64,000 nt of DNA from Agreia sp. Leaf283. GTDB taxonomy: Bacteria; Actinomycetota; Actinomycetes; Actinomycetales; Microbacteriaceae. The position numbers and the translations under genes were made by a program. Numbering within the stretch: the stretch's first letter is position 1; each line of letters starts with the position of its first letter. Positions 35,410-45,500 of this stretch are shown piece by piece. The notes beneath the pieces were generated by a model that did no database searches, had not been told where the DNA came from, and saw nothing but the letters and a program-made list of their open reading frames with translations. The stretch lies in contig NZ_LMNF01000001.1 in NCBI RefSeq assembly GCF_001422485.1, forward strand, positions 1,876,445 to 1,940,444, written 5' to 3'.

Positions 35410-36162
35410 ATGGCGTCTCCCCATGACGAACGATGGAACACCCATCTGCAGAACTATCGCACTTTCGTACGCGTCCACGGGCGCCATCCTCGACGTCCGT
35501 CCGTCGATCTCCTCGAGGCGAGGCTCTCGGAGTGGGCGCACGAGCAGCGACGCCTCTACCGCGGCCAGCGTTCTCAGTCGCTGCGGCCCGACCGCAAGAT
35601 CGCGCTCGAGACGGTCGAGGGCTGGGAGTGGAATCCGCGACGCGGGCCGAGTCCGCGATCCGACCACTGGGAGAACCAGCGCGCGGCCGTCGAGCGTCAC
35701 TTCGCGGAGCATGGACGGTACCCGCGCCTGACGGCCGACGATCCGCACGAGCGGCGCCTCGCCGGCTGGGTCAAGAACCAGGTCGAGCGTCTCCCCAGTC
35801 GAGACGACGAGCTCGGCCGCAGTCGCTACGACGCCGTGCTGGCGACCCCGGGCTGGCCGTCTCGTCGAGAGCAGACCTGGCTGCAGATGATCCAGCTGCT
35901 CGAGCAGTTCGTCGCTACGCACGGCAGGCTTCCGAGGCGCACTCCGGCCCGCACGGCCGACGTCTCCGACGACGACCGGCACGAGCACATGCTCTCGATG
36001 TGGTGCGCGAACCAGCGTCGATTCGAACGCATCGCGACTGCAGACAAGCCGTATCCCGAGGAGCGCAGGGCCCGCCTCGACAGGGTGGCCGGCTGGAGCT
36101 GGTCGAAGCGTGTCGAGCGCGTCAGGCGCGTCAAGCGGTCAATGATTTCTTACGCTGCTTGA
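35410..36162 (+). CDS. Helicase-associated (HA) repeat protein
   Basis: A 250-residue basic protein made of three HA-type repeats (about 10-75, 85-150 and 155-235), each with W...L..F...HGR.PR...-L..W...QR...GW.W, e.g. FVRVHGRHPRRPS, VERHFAEHGRYPRLT and FVATHGRLPRRTP. HA repeats usually follow SF2 helicases and are thought to bind nucleic acid; here they stand alone. Start ATG 35410 with AGGAG at 35400-35404. Its 3' end overlaps that of the convergent DUF817 gene by 32 bases. Function unknown. Confidence 0.8.
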   Translation: MASPHDERWNTHLQNYRTFVRVHGRHPRRPSVDLLEARLSEWAHEQRRLYRGQRSQSLRPDRKIALETVEGWEWNPRRGPSPRSDHWENQRAAVERHFAEHGRYPRLTADDPHERRLAGWVKNQVERLPSRDDELGRSRYDAVLATPGWPSRREQTWLQMIQLLEQFVATHGRLPRRTPARTADVSDDDRHEHMLSMWCANQRRFERIATADKPYPEERRARLDRVAGWSWSKRVERVRRVKRSMISYAA

Positions 36163-36916
36163 ACCAGAGCACGAGCATAAAACTGAAGATCACCAGCACG
36201 GTCCACGATCCGATCTTGCTCGCGTGAACGAACGTCCAGCCCGCCTCCTGGTCGGGATAGCTCCACGCGCCCAGCCGCGTGGCGATGTTCTCGGCGAACC
36301 AGATGAAGAAACCGATGAGAACGAACGACACGAGAAGAGGCATGCGGTAGATCGTTCGGCGCACCCTGAAGCGCACCCAGGTGCGCCGAAGGATGACGGC
36401 GGCCACGACGAGCAGCAGCCATCGCACGTCGGGCAGCCAGTGGTTCGTGAAGAAGTTCACGTAGAAGAGCACGGCCGTGATCATCGTCGGAACCATGGGA
36501 ACCGGGTCGATGTCCAGATCGAAACGGCGCCACGCCTGACAGATGTAGCTCGCGACGGCCGCGTACATGAAGCCACTGTAGATGGGCACGTCGCCGATGC
36601 GCAGCAGGCCGGCATCGGGATAACTCCACGACCCCACCGAGACCTTGAACAGCTCGAGGCCCAGGCCGAGCACGTGGAACAGACAGATCACGAGCAGCTC
36701 GTCGCGCGTCTCGATCTTCGTTGCGACGAGCACGATCTGCACGATGATGCAGTACACGAGCATCGCGTCGTAGCGGGCCACCCCGACATCGACGAAGTGG
36801 GTGATCGCGAGCCCCAGCACGATCGAGAAGGCGAAAAGGCACGACAGGGCCTGCTTCCAGCCGAAGTCGAGCAGGTCGAGCAGCAGGGAGCCGGCCCGCG
36901 AGGTCGTCGAGGTCAT
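36131..36916 (-). CDS. DUF817 family membrane protein
   Basis: A 261-residue integral membrane protein with seven to eight predicted helices. Sequence blocks GSWSYPDAGLLRIGDVPIYSGFMYAAVASYICQAWR and FFTNHWLPDVRW are characteristic of DUF817 proteins. No catalytic motif is evident; the family has no assigned function, though His/Trp/Tyr-rich loops recall small-molecule binding. The ATG at 36916 starts MTSTTSRAG. It converges with, and overlaps, the HA-repeat gene. Confidence 0.88.
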   Translation of the reverse strand: MTSTTSRAGSLLLDLLDFGWKQALSCLFAFSIVLGLAITHFVDVGVARYDAMLVYCIIVQIVLVATKIETRDELLVICLFHVLGLGLELFKVSVGSWSYPDAGLLRIGDVPIYSGFMYAAVASYICQAWRRFDLDIDPVPMVPTMITAVLFYVNFFTNHWLPDVRWLLLVVAAVILRRTWVRFRVRRTIYRMPLLVSFVLIGFFIWFAENIATRLGAWSYPDQEAGWTFVHASKIGSWTVLVIFSFMLVLWFKQRKKSLTA

Positions 36917-36988
36917 CGCCGGAGCATATCGTGCACCGATGGCCGCCGCTCGGGGCCGAGGCGCAGCATCCGGAGCCATAATGTCTGA

Positions 36989-37435
36989 ATGATCACCGTC
37001 GAACTCGCCCGATCGCTGCGCGCTGCCGGACTGATCTGGAAGCCCGCGTCGGGCGATCGATTCTCGATCGACACCCCGGCGTTCGACCCAGAGGCCCTCG
37101 ACGCCGAGGTCTTCACGGTGAGTGACATGACCATCGAGGCGCAGCACTATCCCACCGGCACGATCCTCGGATTCAACGGCACCACCGAGTGGGCGCTCGA
37201 CTCCGTCGACCTGCACGAGGCCCTGTGGCTGCCGCGCGAAGACCAGCTGCGGGACATGCTGCGGGGTGCGTTCCGTTCGCTCGTCCGGCTCGAGACATCC
37301 GAGGATTCGGCACCGGAGTACAGGGTCGACATCGTCTTCAGGGGCGAGCCGTCGAGCCACGTCGCGGCCGAGCCCGCAGAGGCATACGGCCGGGCCGTGC
37401 TCATGCTCGTGTCGGCGTCCACCGCCGCGGCCTGA
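36989..37435 (+). CDS. Small conserved actinobacterial protein (annotated CpaE-like in relatives)
   Basis: A 148-residue soluble protein. It begins MITVELARSLRAAGLIWKPASGDRFSI and contains DVHEALWLPREDQLRDML-like DLHEALWLPREDQLRDML. Similar small proteins in actinobacteria are often named 'pilus assembly protein CpaE', but it has no Walker motifs or pilus neighbours, so the name should not be trusted. The ATG follows CATAAT by six bases, a leaderless pattern. Function unknown. Confidence 0.72.
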   Translation: MITVELARSLRAAGLIWKPASGDRFSIDTPAFDPEALDAEVFTVSDMTIEAQHYPTGTILGFNGTTEWALDSVDLHEALWLPREDQLRDMLRGAFRSLVRLETSEDSAPEYRVDIVFRGEPSSHVAAEPAEAYGRAVLMLVSASTAAA

Positions 37436-37550
37436 GCGCCGACTGCACGTTTTCCCGGCCCGTGCCGAGGGGTGGACGCGGGGCGGAGCGATCCGGGAAA
37501 CTGTGGTGAACCGGGAACCGTTTCCGGAGTCGACAAAGGGGTTAGATTCC

Positions 37551-37775
37551 ATGGCTGACACGTATCGCGCACTGCTTCAATCGGGCGGACTCTCCGAAGG
37601 CAAGGAGACCGTCGAGAACTTCGTCGACGGAAAGCCCCGAGAGACCATCACCGAGACCTTCGACGTCGAAGGCGAATCGCAGGAGCGGGTGTGGCGGCTC
37701 GTTCGTCCCGTCACCCCCGAGCCCGTCTCCTACGAGCTCGTCGGCGACGCTCCCGGCGAGGAGATTCCCAACTGA
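37551..37775 (+). CDS. Small hypothetical protein, 74 residues
   Basis: A short acidic protein (MADTYRALLQSGGLSEGKETVENF...) without recognised family or membrane segment. TAGATT ends two bases before the ATG and AAAGGGG lies about 11 bases upstream, so either a leaderless or a led transcript is possible. It precedes a CsbD-like stress gene, and their sizes suggest both could be stress-related, which is only a guess. Confidence 0.62.
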   Translation: MADTYRALLQSGGLSEGKETVENFVDGKPRETITETFDVEGESQERVWRLVRPVTPEPVSYELVGDAPGEEIPN

Positions 37776-37897
37776 CCCGCTTGTCCGTAACCGATCGTCC
37801 GGGGCATCACAAGCCCCAGACCCGGAGCATGCGCGAGGCGTAGGTTCGAAGGCGAACCGGAACTCACAAGGACTCCGGCGAACGAAAGGTGGATGCC

Positions 37898-38071
37898 ATG
37901 GGACTCGACGACAAGGTCAAGAACGCTGCAGCCGACGTGGCCGGCAAGGCGAAAGAAGCCACCGGCAAGCTCACGGACAACGAGCGACTCGAAGCCGAAG
38001 GCAAGGCCGACCAGGTGGGCGCAGACGCCCGCAAGGCCGGAGAGAACGTCAAAGACGCTTTCAAGCACTGA
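37898..38071 (+). CDS. CsbD family stress protein
   Basis: A 57-residue hydrophilic helical protein of the CsbD family: DDKVKNAAADVAGKAKEATGKLTDNERLEAEGKADQ is the signature. Members are induced by general stress in many bacteria, with unknown mechanism. The ATG at 37898 is favoured by GAAAGGTGG six bases upstream; a GTG at 37889 would add three residues. A strong terminator follows at 38111-38143. Confidence 0.9.
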   Translation: MGLDDKVKNAAADVAGKAKEATGKLTDNERLEAEGKADQVGADARKAGENVKDAFKH

Positions 38072-38110
38072 CGACGCACGCGCAGCCAGAGGCTGACGCG
38101 TCATCGACAG

Positions 38111-38143
38111 GAATGCCGGGGTACCGCAGGTGCCCCGGCATTC
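38111..38143 (+). terminator. Terminator after csbD-like gene
   Basis: GAATGCCGGGG / CCCCGGCATTC, eleven perfect pairs with an eleven-base loop, 40 bases beyond the stop and followed by GTGTC without a T tract. Confidence 0.75.
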
Positions 38144-38194
38144 GTGTCGAATCGGGCAGTCACCAGACCTTCACGCCGAGCAGGGAGTTTTTCG

Positions 38195-39196
38195 ATGGAT
38201 GAAGCCGAGCGCGTCGATTCGTGGGCCGAGAAGGTGGCCGAGGTCGACGGTGACGCGCATCGGGCCGTCGCCCTCGCGATCCAGCTGGGGCGGAGCGCGC
38301 CGCGTCCCGGCGGCGGTGACACTCCGGCACTGTTCGAGCTGCTCACCGCGTTGGGTCGCTCCGATCTGACGGCAGCGCGCGTGGTCGAGGCGCATCTGGA
38401 TGCTCGCGCGATCCTCGGCGAGGCGGGTCTCGATCCGCAGGCGGGCGCGTGGGGCGTCTTCGCCGCGGAGGCGCCTGCGGTTCGACTCGACGCACGCGAG
38501 GTCGATGGAGAATTCGTGCTCTCGGGAACCAAGCCCTGGTGCTCGGTGGCCGGGGTTCTCGACCGGGCGCTCGTGACAGCGCACACCGACGGTGGCCATC
38601 GACGACTGTTCGAGGTGGATCTGCGGGCTCCCGGTGTGGAGGTGCGGTCGGGCGAGTGGGTCGCGTTGGGCCTGCAGGGAGTTCCGAGCGGCTCTGTCGA
38701 CTTCTCGCAGGTCGCCGCCTCGCCGGTGGGCGCCGACGGCTGGTACCTCGACAGGCCGGGATTCGCCTGGGGCGGCATCGGCGTGGCCGCATGCTGGCTG
38801 GGCGGAGCGGAGGGTCTCGCTCGCCGGCTGTGGTCTGCCGCGCAGTCGGCGAATCGGGAGCCCGACCAGATCGCCCTGATGCACCTCGGCGCCGTCGACG
38901 CGCAGCTGTTCGCGGCGCGAGTGGTGCTGGCGGACGCCGGCCGACGCATCGACGAGGGCCGTGCCGTGGGTGCGGAGGGCAAGCTGCTCGCCGCGCGCAC
39001 GCGCATCGTCGTCGCCGACGTCGTCGAAGACGTGCTCCGCCGCGCCGCACACTCTCTCGGACCCGCGCCCCTGGCCCTCGACTCCGAGCACGCGCGCCGC
39101 GTCGCCGACCTCGAACTCTATGTGCGTCAGCACCACGCGGAACGCGACGAGGCATGGCTGGGTCGTCGACTGCTCGAGGGCGAGCGACCGTGGTGA
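38195..39196 (+). CDS. Acyl-CoA dehydrogenase family protein
   Basis: A 333-residue flavoprotein related to acyl-CoA dehydrogenases, shorter than the usual 380. The beta-domain WGVFAAEAPAVRLDAREVDGEFVLSGTKPWCSVAGVLDRALV matches the family; the C-terminal helical half lacks a clear YEGT catalytic Glu, so the reaction may differ. ATG 38195 follows CAGGGAG at 38181-38187. Its stop overlaps the next start (GTGA at 39193), and it is first in a three-gene run with a PIG-L/methyltransferase and a GT2, a combination kept together in many actinobacteria. Confidence 0.83.
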   Translation: MDEAERVDSWAEKVAEVDGDAHRAVALAIQLGRSAPRPGGGDTPALFELLTALGRSDLTAARVVEAHLDARAILGEAGLDPQAGAWGVFAAEAPAVRLDAREVDGEFVLSGTKPWCSVAGVLDRALVTAHTDGGHRRLFEVDLRAPGVEVRSGEWVALGLQGVPSGSVDFSQVAASPVGADGWYLDRPGFAWGGIGVAACWLGGAEGLARRLWSAAQSANREPDQIALMHLGAVDAQLFAARVVLADAGRRIDEGRAVGAEGKLLAARTRIVVADVVEDVLRRAAHSLGPAPLALDSEHARRVADLELYVRQHHAERDEAWLGRRLLEGERPW

Positions 39197-40572
39197 GCTT
39201 CGATCATCGAGACGAGGGAACGACGAACGCGACCTGGCTCGCCGCCGATGCGTGGGACGAGGCCTCGGAGCTGACCCTCGACGGCGTGACTCTGCTCGTG
39301 GTCGTCGCCGCGCATCCAGACGACGAGACCCTCGGGGCGGGTGGCTTGATGGCAACGGCGCACGCCGCCGGCATTCCCGTGACCGTGATCGTCGCCACCC
39401 TGGGCGAGCACTCGCATCCGGATTCGCCCACCGTCTCGGCGGCCGAGCTGGCGGCGCTCCGCCGGGTCGAGGTCGTGCGGGCGATCGACGAGCTGGCTCC
39501 CGGGTCGGCGGTGCACCTGCTCGGACTCCGCGACGGGGGCCTCCGCGAGCACACCGAACCTCTTCGGCACGCCATCGCGGCGGCCATCGACGGCCGCACC
39601 GGGGTGCTGGTCGTCTCGCCCTGGCGCGGCGACGGGCATCCGGATCACACCGCCGCGGGCGACGCCGCAGCCGCGGCGGCCGAGACCCGGGGCGCCGAGC
39701 ATCTCGAGTACCCGATCTGGGGCTGGCATCGGTCGACACCCGACTCGCCGGAGTGGCCGTGGGCGCGCGTGCGGACCCTTCCCCTCAGCCCGAACGAGGT
39801 CGCACGCAAGGTCGCGGCGCTCGAGCTGCACCGAAGCCAGACGGAGCCGCTGTCGGGGATGCCGGGCGACGAGGCCATCGTGTCGCCGACGTTCTCCGAG
39901 CACTTCCAACGCGACTTCGAGACCTTCTTCGTGAGCGCGGTCGAGGCAACGTCGCCGGGCCGTTCGCACACCTCACTGGCCCAGGGCTACTTCGACGACT
40001 TCTATGAGGGCCGCGCCGATCCGTGGGGCTTCGAGACACGCTGGTACGAGCGCCGCAAGCGCGCGCTCACCCTCGCCGCGCTTCCCCGCCGGCGGTACGT
40101 CTCGGCCCTCGAGGTGGGCTGCTCGATCGGGGTGACGACCGCCGAGCTCGCCCCCCGAGTCGACCGGCTCCTGGCCATCGACATCGCCGAGGCTCCGCTG
40201 GCTGTGGCGCGGGAGCGTCTGGCGGGGCAGCCCGGGGTGCGCTTCGAACGGCGCACGCTCCCTCAGGAGTGGCCGGACGAGACATTCGACCTGATCGTCG
40301 TGTCGGAGGTCGGCTACTACCTGTCGCTCGACGGCCTCGAACAGCTCGTGCGGCGGGTCGCGGCCGGTCTGCGCGACGGTGGCGCCGTGATCGTGTGTCA
40401 CTGGCGGCATCCGGTGACCGACTACCCGCTGCGCGGAGACCAGGTGCACGACGCTTTCCGGCACAGCGACGATCTCGTTCGCGTCGGCGGCTACGACGAT
40501 GCGGACTTTCTGCTTGACGTCTTCGGCGTTCCGGGAACCGCCTCGGTCGCCGCAGAGGAAGGACTCGTGTGA
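39193..40572 (+). CDS. PIG-L deacetylase and SAM methyltransferase fusion
   Basis: A 459-residue two-domain protein. Residues about 25-250 are a PIG-L/LmbE zinc deacetylase with AHPDDETLGAGG and PWRGDGHPDH, the metal-binding AHPDDE and HPDH motifs; such enzymes remove acetyl from N-acetylglucosamine-containing molecules. Residues about 265-459 are a class I methyltransferase with EVGCSIGVTTAELA (SAM motif I) and LLAIDIAEAPLAVAR, resembling nodulation NodS-type N-methyltransferases. A deacetylated amine could be methylated next. GTG start overlaps the preceding stop; its stop overlaps the next start. Confidence 0.9.
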   Translation: MSFDHRDEGTTNATWLAADAWDEASELTLDGVTLLVVVAAHPDDETLGAGGLMATAHAAGIPVTVIVATLGEHSHPDSPTVSAAELAALRRVEVVRAIDELAPGSAVHLLGLRDGGLREHTEPLRHAIAAAIDGRTGVLVVSPWRGDGHPDHTAAGDAAAAAAETRGAEHLEYPIWGWHRSTPDSPEWPWARVRTLPLSPNEVARKVAALELHRSQTEPLSGMPGDEAIVSPTFSEHFQRDFETFFVSAVEATSPGRSHTSLAQGYFDDFYEGRADPWGFETRWYERRKRALTLAALPRRRYVSALEVGCSIGVTTAELAPRVDRLLAIDIAEAPLAVARERLAGQPGVRFERRTLPQEWPDETFDLIVVSEVGYYLSLDGLEQLVRRVAAGLRDGGAVIVCHWRHPVTDYPLRGDQVHDAFRHSDDLVRVGGYDDADFLLDVFGVPGTASVAAEEGLV

Positions 40573-41273
40573 CGAAGCGCATCCGGAACATCGCCGTCGT
40601 GGTTCCCGCCCGAGACGAGCAACGCTCGATCGGCCGTTGCCTCGACGCCCTCGACGCCGCCGCAGAGGCGCTCCGGCAGGCGCGTCCGGTCGATGGCCCC
40701 CACGTGCGCATCGTCGTCGTGCTCGACAGGTGCCTGGATGACACGGCCGAGATCGTGGCCGGCCGGTCGACGGTCGAATCCGTCGTCAGCTCGGCCGGCA
40801 GGGTGGGCGAGGCGCGCGCGCTGGGAGTGGAACGGGCGCTCGCGGCCGGAGACGCGGAGCCGCACGAGACCTGGATCGCGAACACCGATGCCGACTCGGC
40901 GGTGCCCGTGGACTGGCTGACGGTGCAGCTGGAGGCGGCCGAGGCAGGGCATGCCGCCCTGCTCGGCGCGGTCCGGCCGGATGAGGAGGGGCTCGACGCG
41001 GAGCAGCTCGCGCACTACCTGCTGCGCCACCCGCTGCGCGAGAGCCATCGCAATGTGCACGGAGCCAACCTGGGGGTTCGGGCCGACCACTACCTCGCCG
41101 CCGGCGGGTTCGAACCGCTCACGACCGGCGAGGACGTGAGGCTGGTCGCATCGCTCGAACAGCTCGGGCTGTCGGTCGCGAGCACGGGTCGAGCCGCCGT
41201 GCTCACGTCGTCGCGACTGCTCGGTCGCGCGCCGGAGGGGTACTCCGACGTGGTGCGTGCCATCGCGGGGTAG
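40569..41273 (+). CDS. GT2-family glycosyltransferase
   Basis: A 234-residue GT-A fold transferase: IAVVVPARDEQRSIGRCLDAL, then the metal-binding NTDADSAVP (DxD) and GANLGVRADHYLAAGGFEPLTTGEDVRL. It is short and lacks membrane helices. The GTG start overlaps the methyltransferase stop by four bases. With the deacetylase/methyltransferase it could build a modified amino-sugar glycoside (inference); the acceptor is unknown. Confidence 0.88.
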   Translation: MTKRIRNIAVVVPARDEQRSIGRCLDALDAAAEALRQARPVDGPHVRIVVVLDRCLDDTAEIVAGRSTVESVVSSAGRVGEARALGVERALAAGDAEPHETWIANTDADSAVPVDWLTVQLEAAEAGHAALLGAVRPDEEGLDAEQLAHYLLRHPLRESHRNVHGANLGVRADHYLAAGGFEPLTTGEDVRLVASLEQLGLSVASTGRAAVLTSSRLLGRAPEGYSDVVRAIAG

Positions 41274-41300
41274 TCGAGCCGGGGTCGGCCCCGCCCCGAC

Positions 41301-42380
41301 TCAGCCCCGCTGCTGTGCGAGAAGCTCGAGGGTGCGTTCTGCTGCCACGCCGACCTTCGCGTCGTGACCTTCGTGGTCGCTTGCGACAGGTGACACCATG
41401 ACCTCGTCGACCCCGTACTTCGCGGCGAGCGCGGTGACCTGCGACCAGGCCGCCTCGGGGGTGTCGATGATCCAGCGGGCGGACTGGTCGGCGACGAGAT
41501 CCTCCTCCATGGGGCTCAGCGTCACCGCCTGCGCCTGCTCGACCGTCATGCGCGGGCCGAGGGCGCCGCCCGAGCGGAGCCGCGCCATGGTGATCAGCTG
41601 GGGGAGGGCGAGAGCGGACGCCTCCTCGAGCGTGTCCGCGACCACGGCGTTGACCGTGAGGAACGTCATGGGCTCTGCGAGGGCTGGCGACGGCTGGAAC
41701 TCACGGCGATACAGGGCGAGGGCGTCGTCGATTCCCGACTGCCCGAAGTGGTGGGCGTACACGAAGGCGAGACCCTCGCGGGCGGCCAGTCGGGCGCTGT
41801 AGGTGCTGGAGCCGAGCAGCCACACGGAGGGAGACGACGACGTTCGCGGCGTCGACCTCAGCGTGTAGTCCTGGCCTCGAAGCGGAATCGTGACCGAGGG
41901 CTGCGACACGGCGTCGAAAGGATCGGAGATCGGCGTGTCGTACGAACCGAGGAGTCCTGCCACCAGCTCGACGTCGCCCGGGAAGGAGTCCGCGCCGGTC
42001 TCCTCGGCGCGCGGGCCGCGCAGCATGTAGGCGGTTACCGGGTCGGAGCCCGGGGCCCGCCCTATTCCGAGATCGATGCGACCCGGATGCATGGCCTCGA
42101 GCAGCGAGAACTGCTCGGCCACCGTGAGCGGTGCGTGGTTCGGCAGCATGACGCCGCCCGACCCGACCCGGATTCGGCGGGTGTTCGCCGCCAGATGGGC
42201 GATCAGCACGGCCGGAGAGGTCGCCGCGACGGCCTCCATGTTGTGGTGCTCCGCCACCCAGAAGCGTGTGAAGCCGAGGTCGTCGGCCCGGCGGGCGAGC
42301 GATACGGCGGCCGCAACGGAGTCGGCCGTGCTCTGGTCGGTACGAACGGGCAGGAGGTCGAGAACGGAGAGATTCAGCAT
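41301..42380 (-). CDS. LLM-class flavin-dependent oxidoreductase
   Basis: A luciferase-like monooxygenase family TIM-barrel protein of about 359 residues: LSVLDLLPVRTDQSTADSV, TRFWVAEHHNMEAVAATSPAVLIAHLA, RIRVGSGGVMLPNHAPLTVAEQF and HPGRIDLGIGRAPGSDP are the family blocks. Such enzymes use FMNH2 or F420; the AEHHN motif is typical of the FMN 'LLM' group. Start uncertain: ATG 42380 gives the family start MLNLSVLDL; ATG 42389 and GTG 42398 are in frame. It is divergent from the large helicase-like gene. Confidence 0.92.
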   Translation of the reverse strand: MLNLSVLDLLPVRTDQSTADSVAAAVSLARRADDLGFTRFWVAEHHNMEAVAATSPAVLIAHLAANTRRIRVGSGGVMLPNHAPLTVAEQFSLLEAMHPGRIDLGIGRAPGSDPVTAYMLRGPRAEETGADSFPGDVELVAGLLGSYDTPISDPFDAVSQPSVTIPLRGQDYTLRSTPRTSSSPSVWLLGSSTYSARLAAREGLAFVYAHHFGQSGIDDALALYRREFQPSPALAEPMTFLTVNAVVADTLEEASALALPQLITMARLRSGGALGPRMTVEQAQAVTLSPMEEDLVADQSARWIIDTPEAAWSQVTALAAKYGVDEVMVSPVASDHEGHDAKVGVAAERTLELLAQQRG

Positions 42381-42522
42381 CGATTGCATCAACGTCACGG
42401 ATGGCCGCCGCTATTCCGAAGCGACGACTGGAGCGACCACCGAAGGGGCCCAAACCCGACTAATGCGACGAAACCCCTTGCAGATGCCGCGTTTTCGGGC
42501 GTGGCGAGCTTAAGGTAACCGT

Positions 42523-45500
42523 GTGTGGCGCGCCGATAAGAAACTAGATGCAGACGGACTTCCGACTGTCGCCGACGACGACTCGTCGGCGTGGGGTAGC
42601 CAGACCGCGCCTGAAAAGGGCGGTCGACCTCTGACGAACCTCACCAGTGAGAGTCGGGTGGAGCCGAATCGAGAACGCTGGCGACACGAGCTCAGTCGGG
42701 TGGGTGGAGCATCGCCGCTCATCCACTTCGACGACTCCCCGCGCAACCGCATCGACCTCTCCGCGACGCATCCGGGCGGGCTCGCCCAGTTCATCACGGG
42801 TAACGCCACCCTCCTCAGCAGCCTCATCCGCGACGAGCTCGCCCTGCGCACGGCCCGCCTCGCGGCGGCCGCGATCACAGACAAGGGCGTCGAGCTCCGC
42901 AGCGTGCGCGGCATCGACGCCGTCAACCTCGGCATCGGCTTCGCCGAATGGCGCGTCGAGCAGGAGTCGTTCAGCGCCCCCGTGCTGCTGCGCCCTGTGT
43001 CGGTGCGACGCTACGGTCGAGACTTCGAGCTGAAGCTGCGGGGTGGGCCCGTGGTCAACCCCGAGCTCGTGCGCGCCCTGTCCGACCAGTTCCAGATCGA
43101 GCTCGATGCCGACGCGCTCGTGGCGCTCGCCATCAACAACGGCGTCTTCAAGCCGCAGCCCGTCATCGACCAGCTTCGCGGCCTCACCTCGCAGCTCGCG
43201 TGGTTCAGCGTCAGCCCCCGGCTCGCCGTCTCGACCTTCGCCGATGTGAGCCAGGCGCTGGTCGACGACGCCGACGACCTCGCGCATCCGGTTCTCGACG
43301 CGCTCGCGGGCAACGTCACGGCGCGCCGCGGCGTGCAAGACGCCTACCACCCGGTCGACGCCACTCCCCAAGATCAGCGACCGCCGGCCACCGACACGCT
43401 CCTCCTCGACGCCGATCCCGAGCAGGAGAATGTCATCGCCCAGATCGGCGCCGGCAACTCCCTCGTCGTGAAGACGCTGCCGGGCACCGGCGGAACACAG
43501 ACGATCGTCAACGCGGTCGGAGCCCTGATCGCGCAGAACAAGCGCGTTCTCGTCGTGAGCCCTCGCCGCCTCAGCCTGCGGGGAATCGCCAGGCGCCTCA
43601 CCGATGTCGGCCTGCCCGGCGTCGCCGTGTCGCCCCGAACCCTGCGCCGTGACCTCATCCAGTCGATCGGCCGAAACGAGAAGGCCCGCCAGCCCCATGT
43701 CGCCGACGTCGACGAGGCCCTCGTGCGCCTGCGCGGCGTGCTGCTCGACTACCGCTCGTCGCTCGGCCGGGTCGACCCGGTTCTCAAGGTCTCGGTTCTG
43801 GATGCGCTGCGCGAACTCGCGCGCCTCGAACTGCTGCAGACGCCTCCCTCCACCAAGGCGCGCCTCGACCGCCATGCCCTCGAGGGGCTCGCATCCGGTC
43901 GTGTTCAGGCCGCGAAGACGCTCAGCAAGGCGGCGGCTCTCGGCGAGTTCCGCTACGGACCCGACGACTCGCCCTGGTACGGCGCCGCGTTCGCCACGTC
44001 GGACGACGCGCACAGCGCCCACCAGCTCGCGAAGAAGCTGCACAAGACCGACCTGCCGAACCTGCTGTCGGGCGCCTGGGAGCTCATCGGCCAGACCCGC
44101 ATGCGGCCCTTCGCCACGCTGACCGAGCTCGGCGTTTACCTGCGTCTGCTGCTCGACCTGCGCGAGACGCTCGACAAGTTCCAGCCCGTGGTCTTCGACC
44201 GGTCGCTGACCGAGCTCATCGCCGCCACGTCGAACCGTCGCGACTCGCCGCAGCTCTCGTCGACGAGCCGTCGCCGGCTGCGCAGCCTCGCCCGCGAGTA
44301 CGTGCGTCCGGGCGTGCACATCGGTGACCTCAACGAGGCCCTCAAGCACATCCAGCAGCAGCGCACGCTGTGGTACCGCTTCGCCGCCGCGGGCATTCCG
44401 CCGGAGATCCCGATCGGCATCGCCGATGTGCAAGTCGCCTACCAGCGCGTCACCGAAGACCTCGCCCAGCTCGACCTGCCCCTGGGGTCTGTCGGCACGG
44501 CGCGCCAGCTGTCGAGCCTGCCCATCGAGGAGCTCGTGTCGCTGGTCGAGGGTCTGGCCGCCGACTCCGAGGTGCTGGCGAACCTGCAGGAGCGCACGGC
44601 GCTTCTCGACACGCTTCGCGAGCACTCGCTCGACCCCCTGCTCACCGACCTGTCACAGAGGCACGTGCCCGAGAGCGCCGTCGCCGACGAGCTCGAGCTC
44701 GCCTGGTGGCAGTCGGTGCTCGAGCTGATGCTGGCCAACGACCGTGCCCTGCTCGGCGCGAACACCTCGGTGCTCGATCGACTCGAGGCCGACTTCAGGC
44801 TGGTCGACGAGGCGCACGCCTCGGCCAGCGGCGCCTTGCTGGCCTGGCAGCTGGCCGAGACGTGGAGCGTCGGGCTCGTCGACTACCCGGAAGAGGCGGC
44901 CGCGCTCAAGAACATCCTGCGCACCGACGGCGTCGATTCGCAGGCGCTGCACGAGGCCGCGCCGCATCTGGGCCGCGTCCTTGCGCCGGTCTGGCTCGCC
45001 TCGCCGTACGAGATCGCAGAGATCTCCGACTCCCTGCACTTCGACACCGTGATTCTGGTCGATGCCGGGGCGACCACCCTGGCCGAGAACGTCGGAGCCA
45101 TCCGCCGCGGGCGCCAGGTCGTGGCCTTCGGCGACCCGGTCACGCAGACGCCGTCTCGATTCGACATCGCCATCGCCGCGACTCCCGACTCGTCGAACCG
45201 CGCCCAGCCGGAGCAGTCGGTCGAAGAACTGCACGCCGAGTCGGCCCTCGCACGACTCGCCGAACTCGTTCCCACGCTGCAGCTGACCCGCAGTTACCGG
45301 GCCGGCGGCGAAGACCTCGCCGAACTCGTGAACCACCGCTTCTACGGCGGCAAGATCGACTCGCTGCCCTGGGCCGGCACCTTCCTCGGCCACGGCAGCC
45401 TCGCGCTGCACTACGTCGAGGGTCGCGGCGGCATGCCCGACGCCGAGACCGGAGCGGTCGAGAGCGTCGACGACGAGGTGGATCGCGTCGTGGCCCTCGT

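Noticed and set aside
36989..37435. Annotation as a pilus assembly ATPase (CpaE).
   Set aside because: The 148-residue product has no nucleotide-binding motif and no pilus genes are near.
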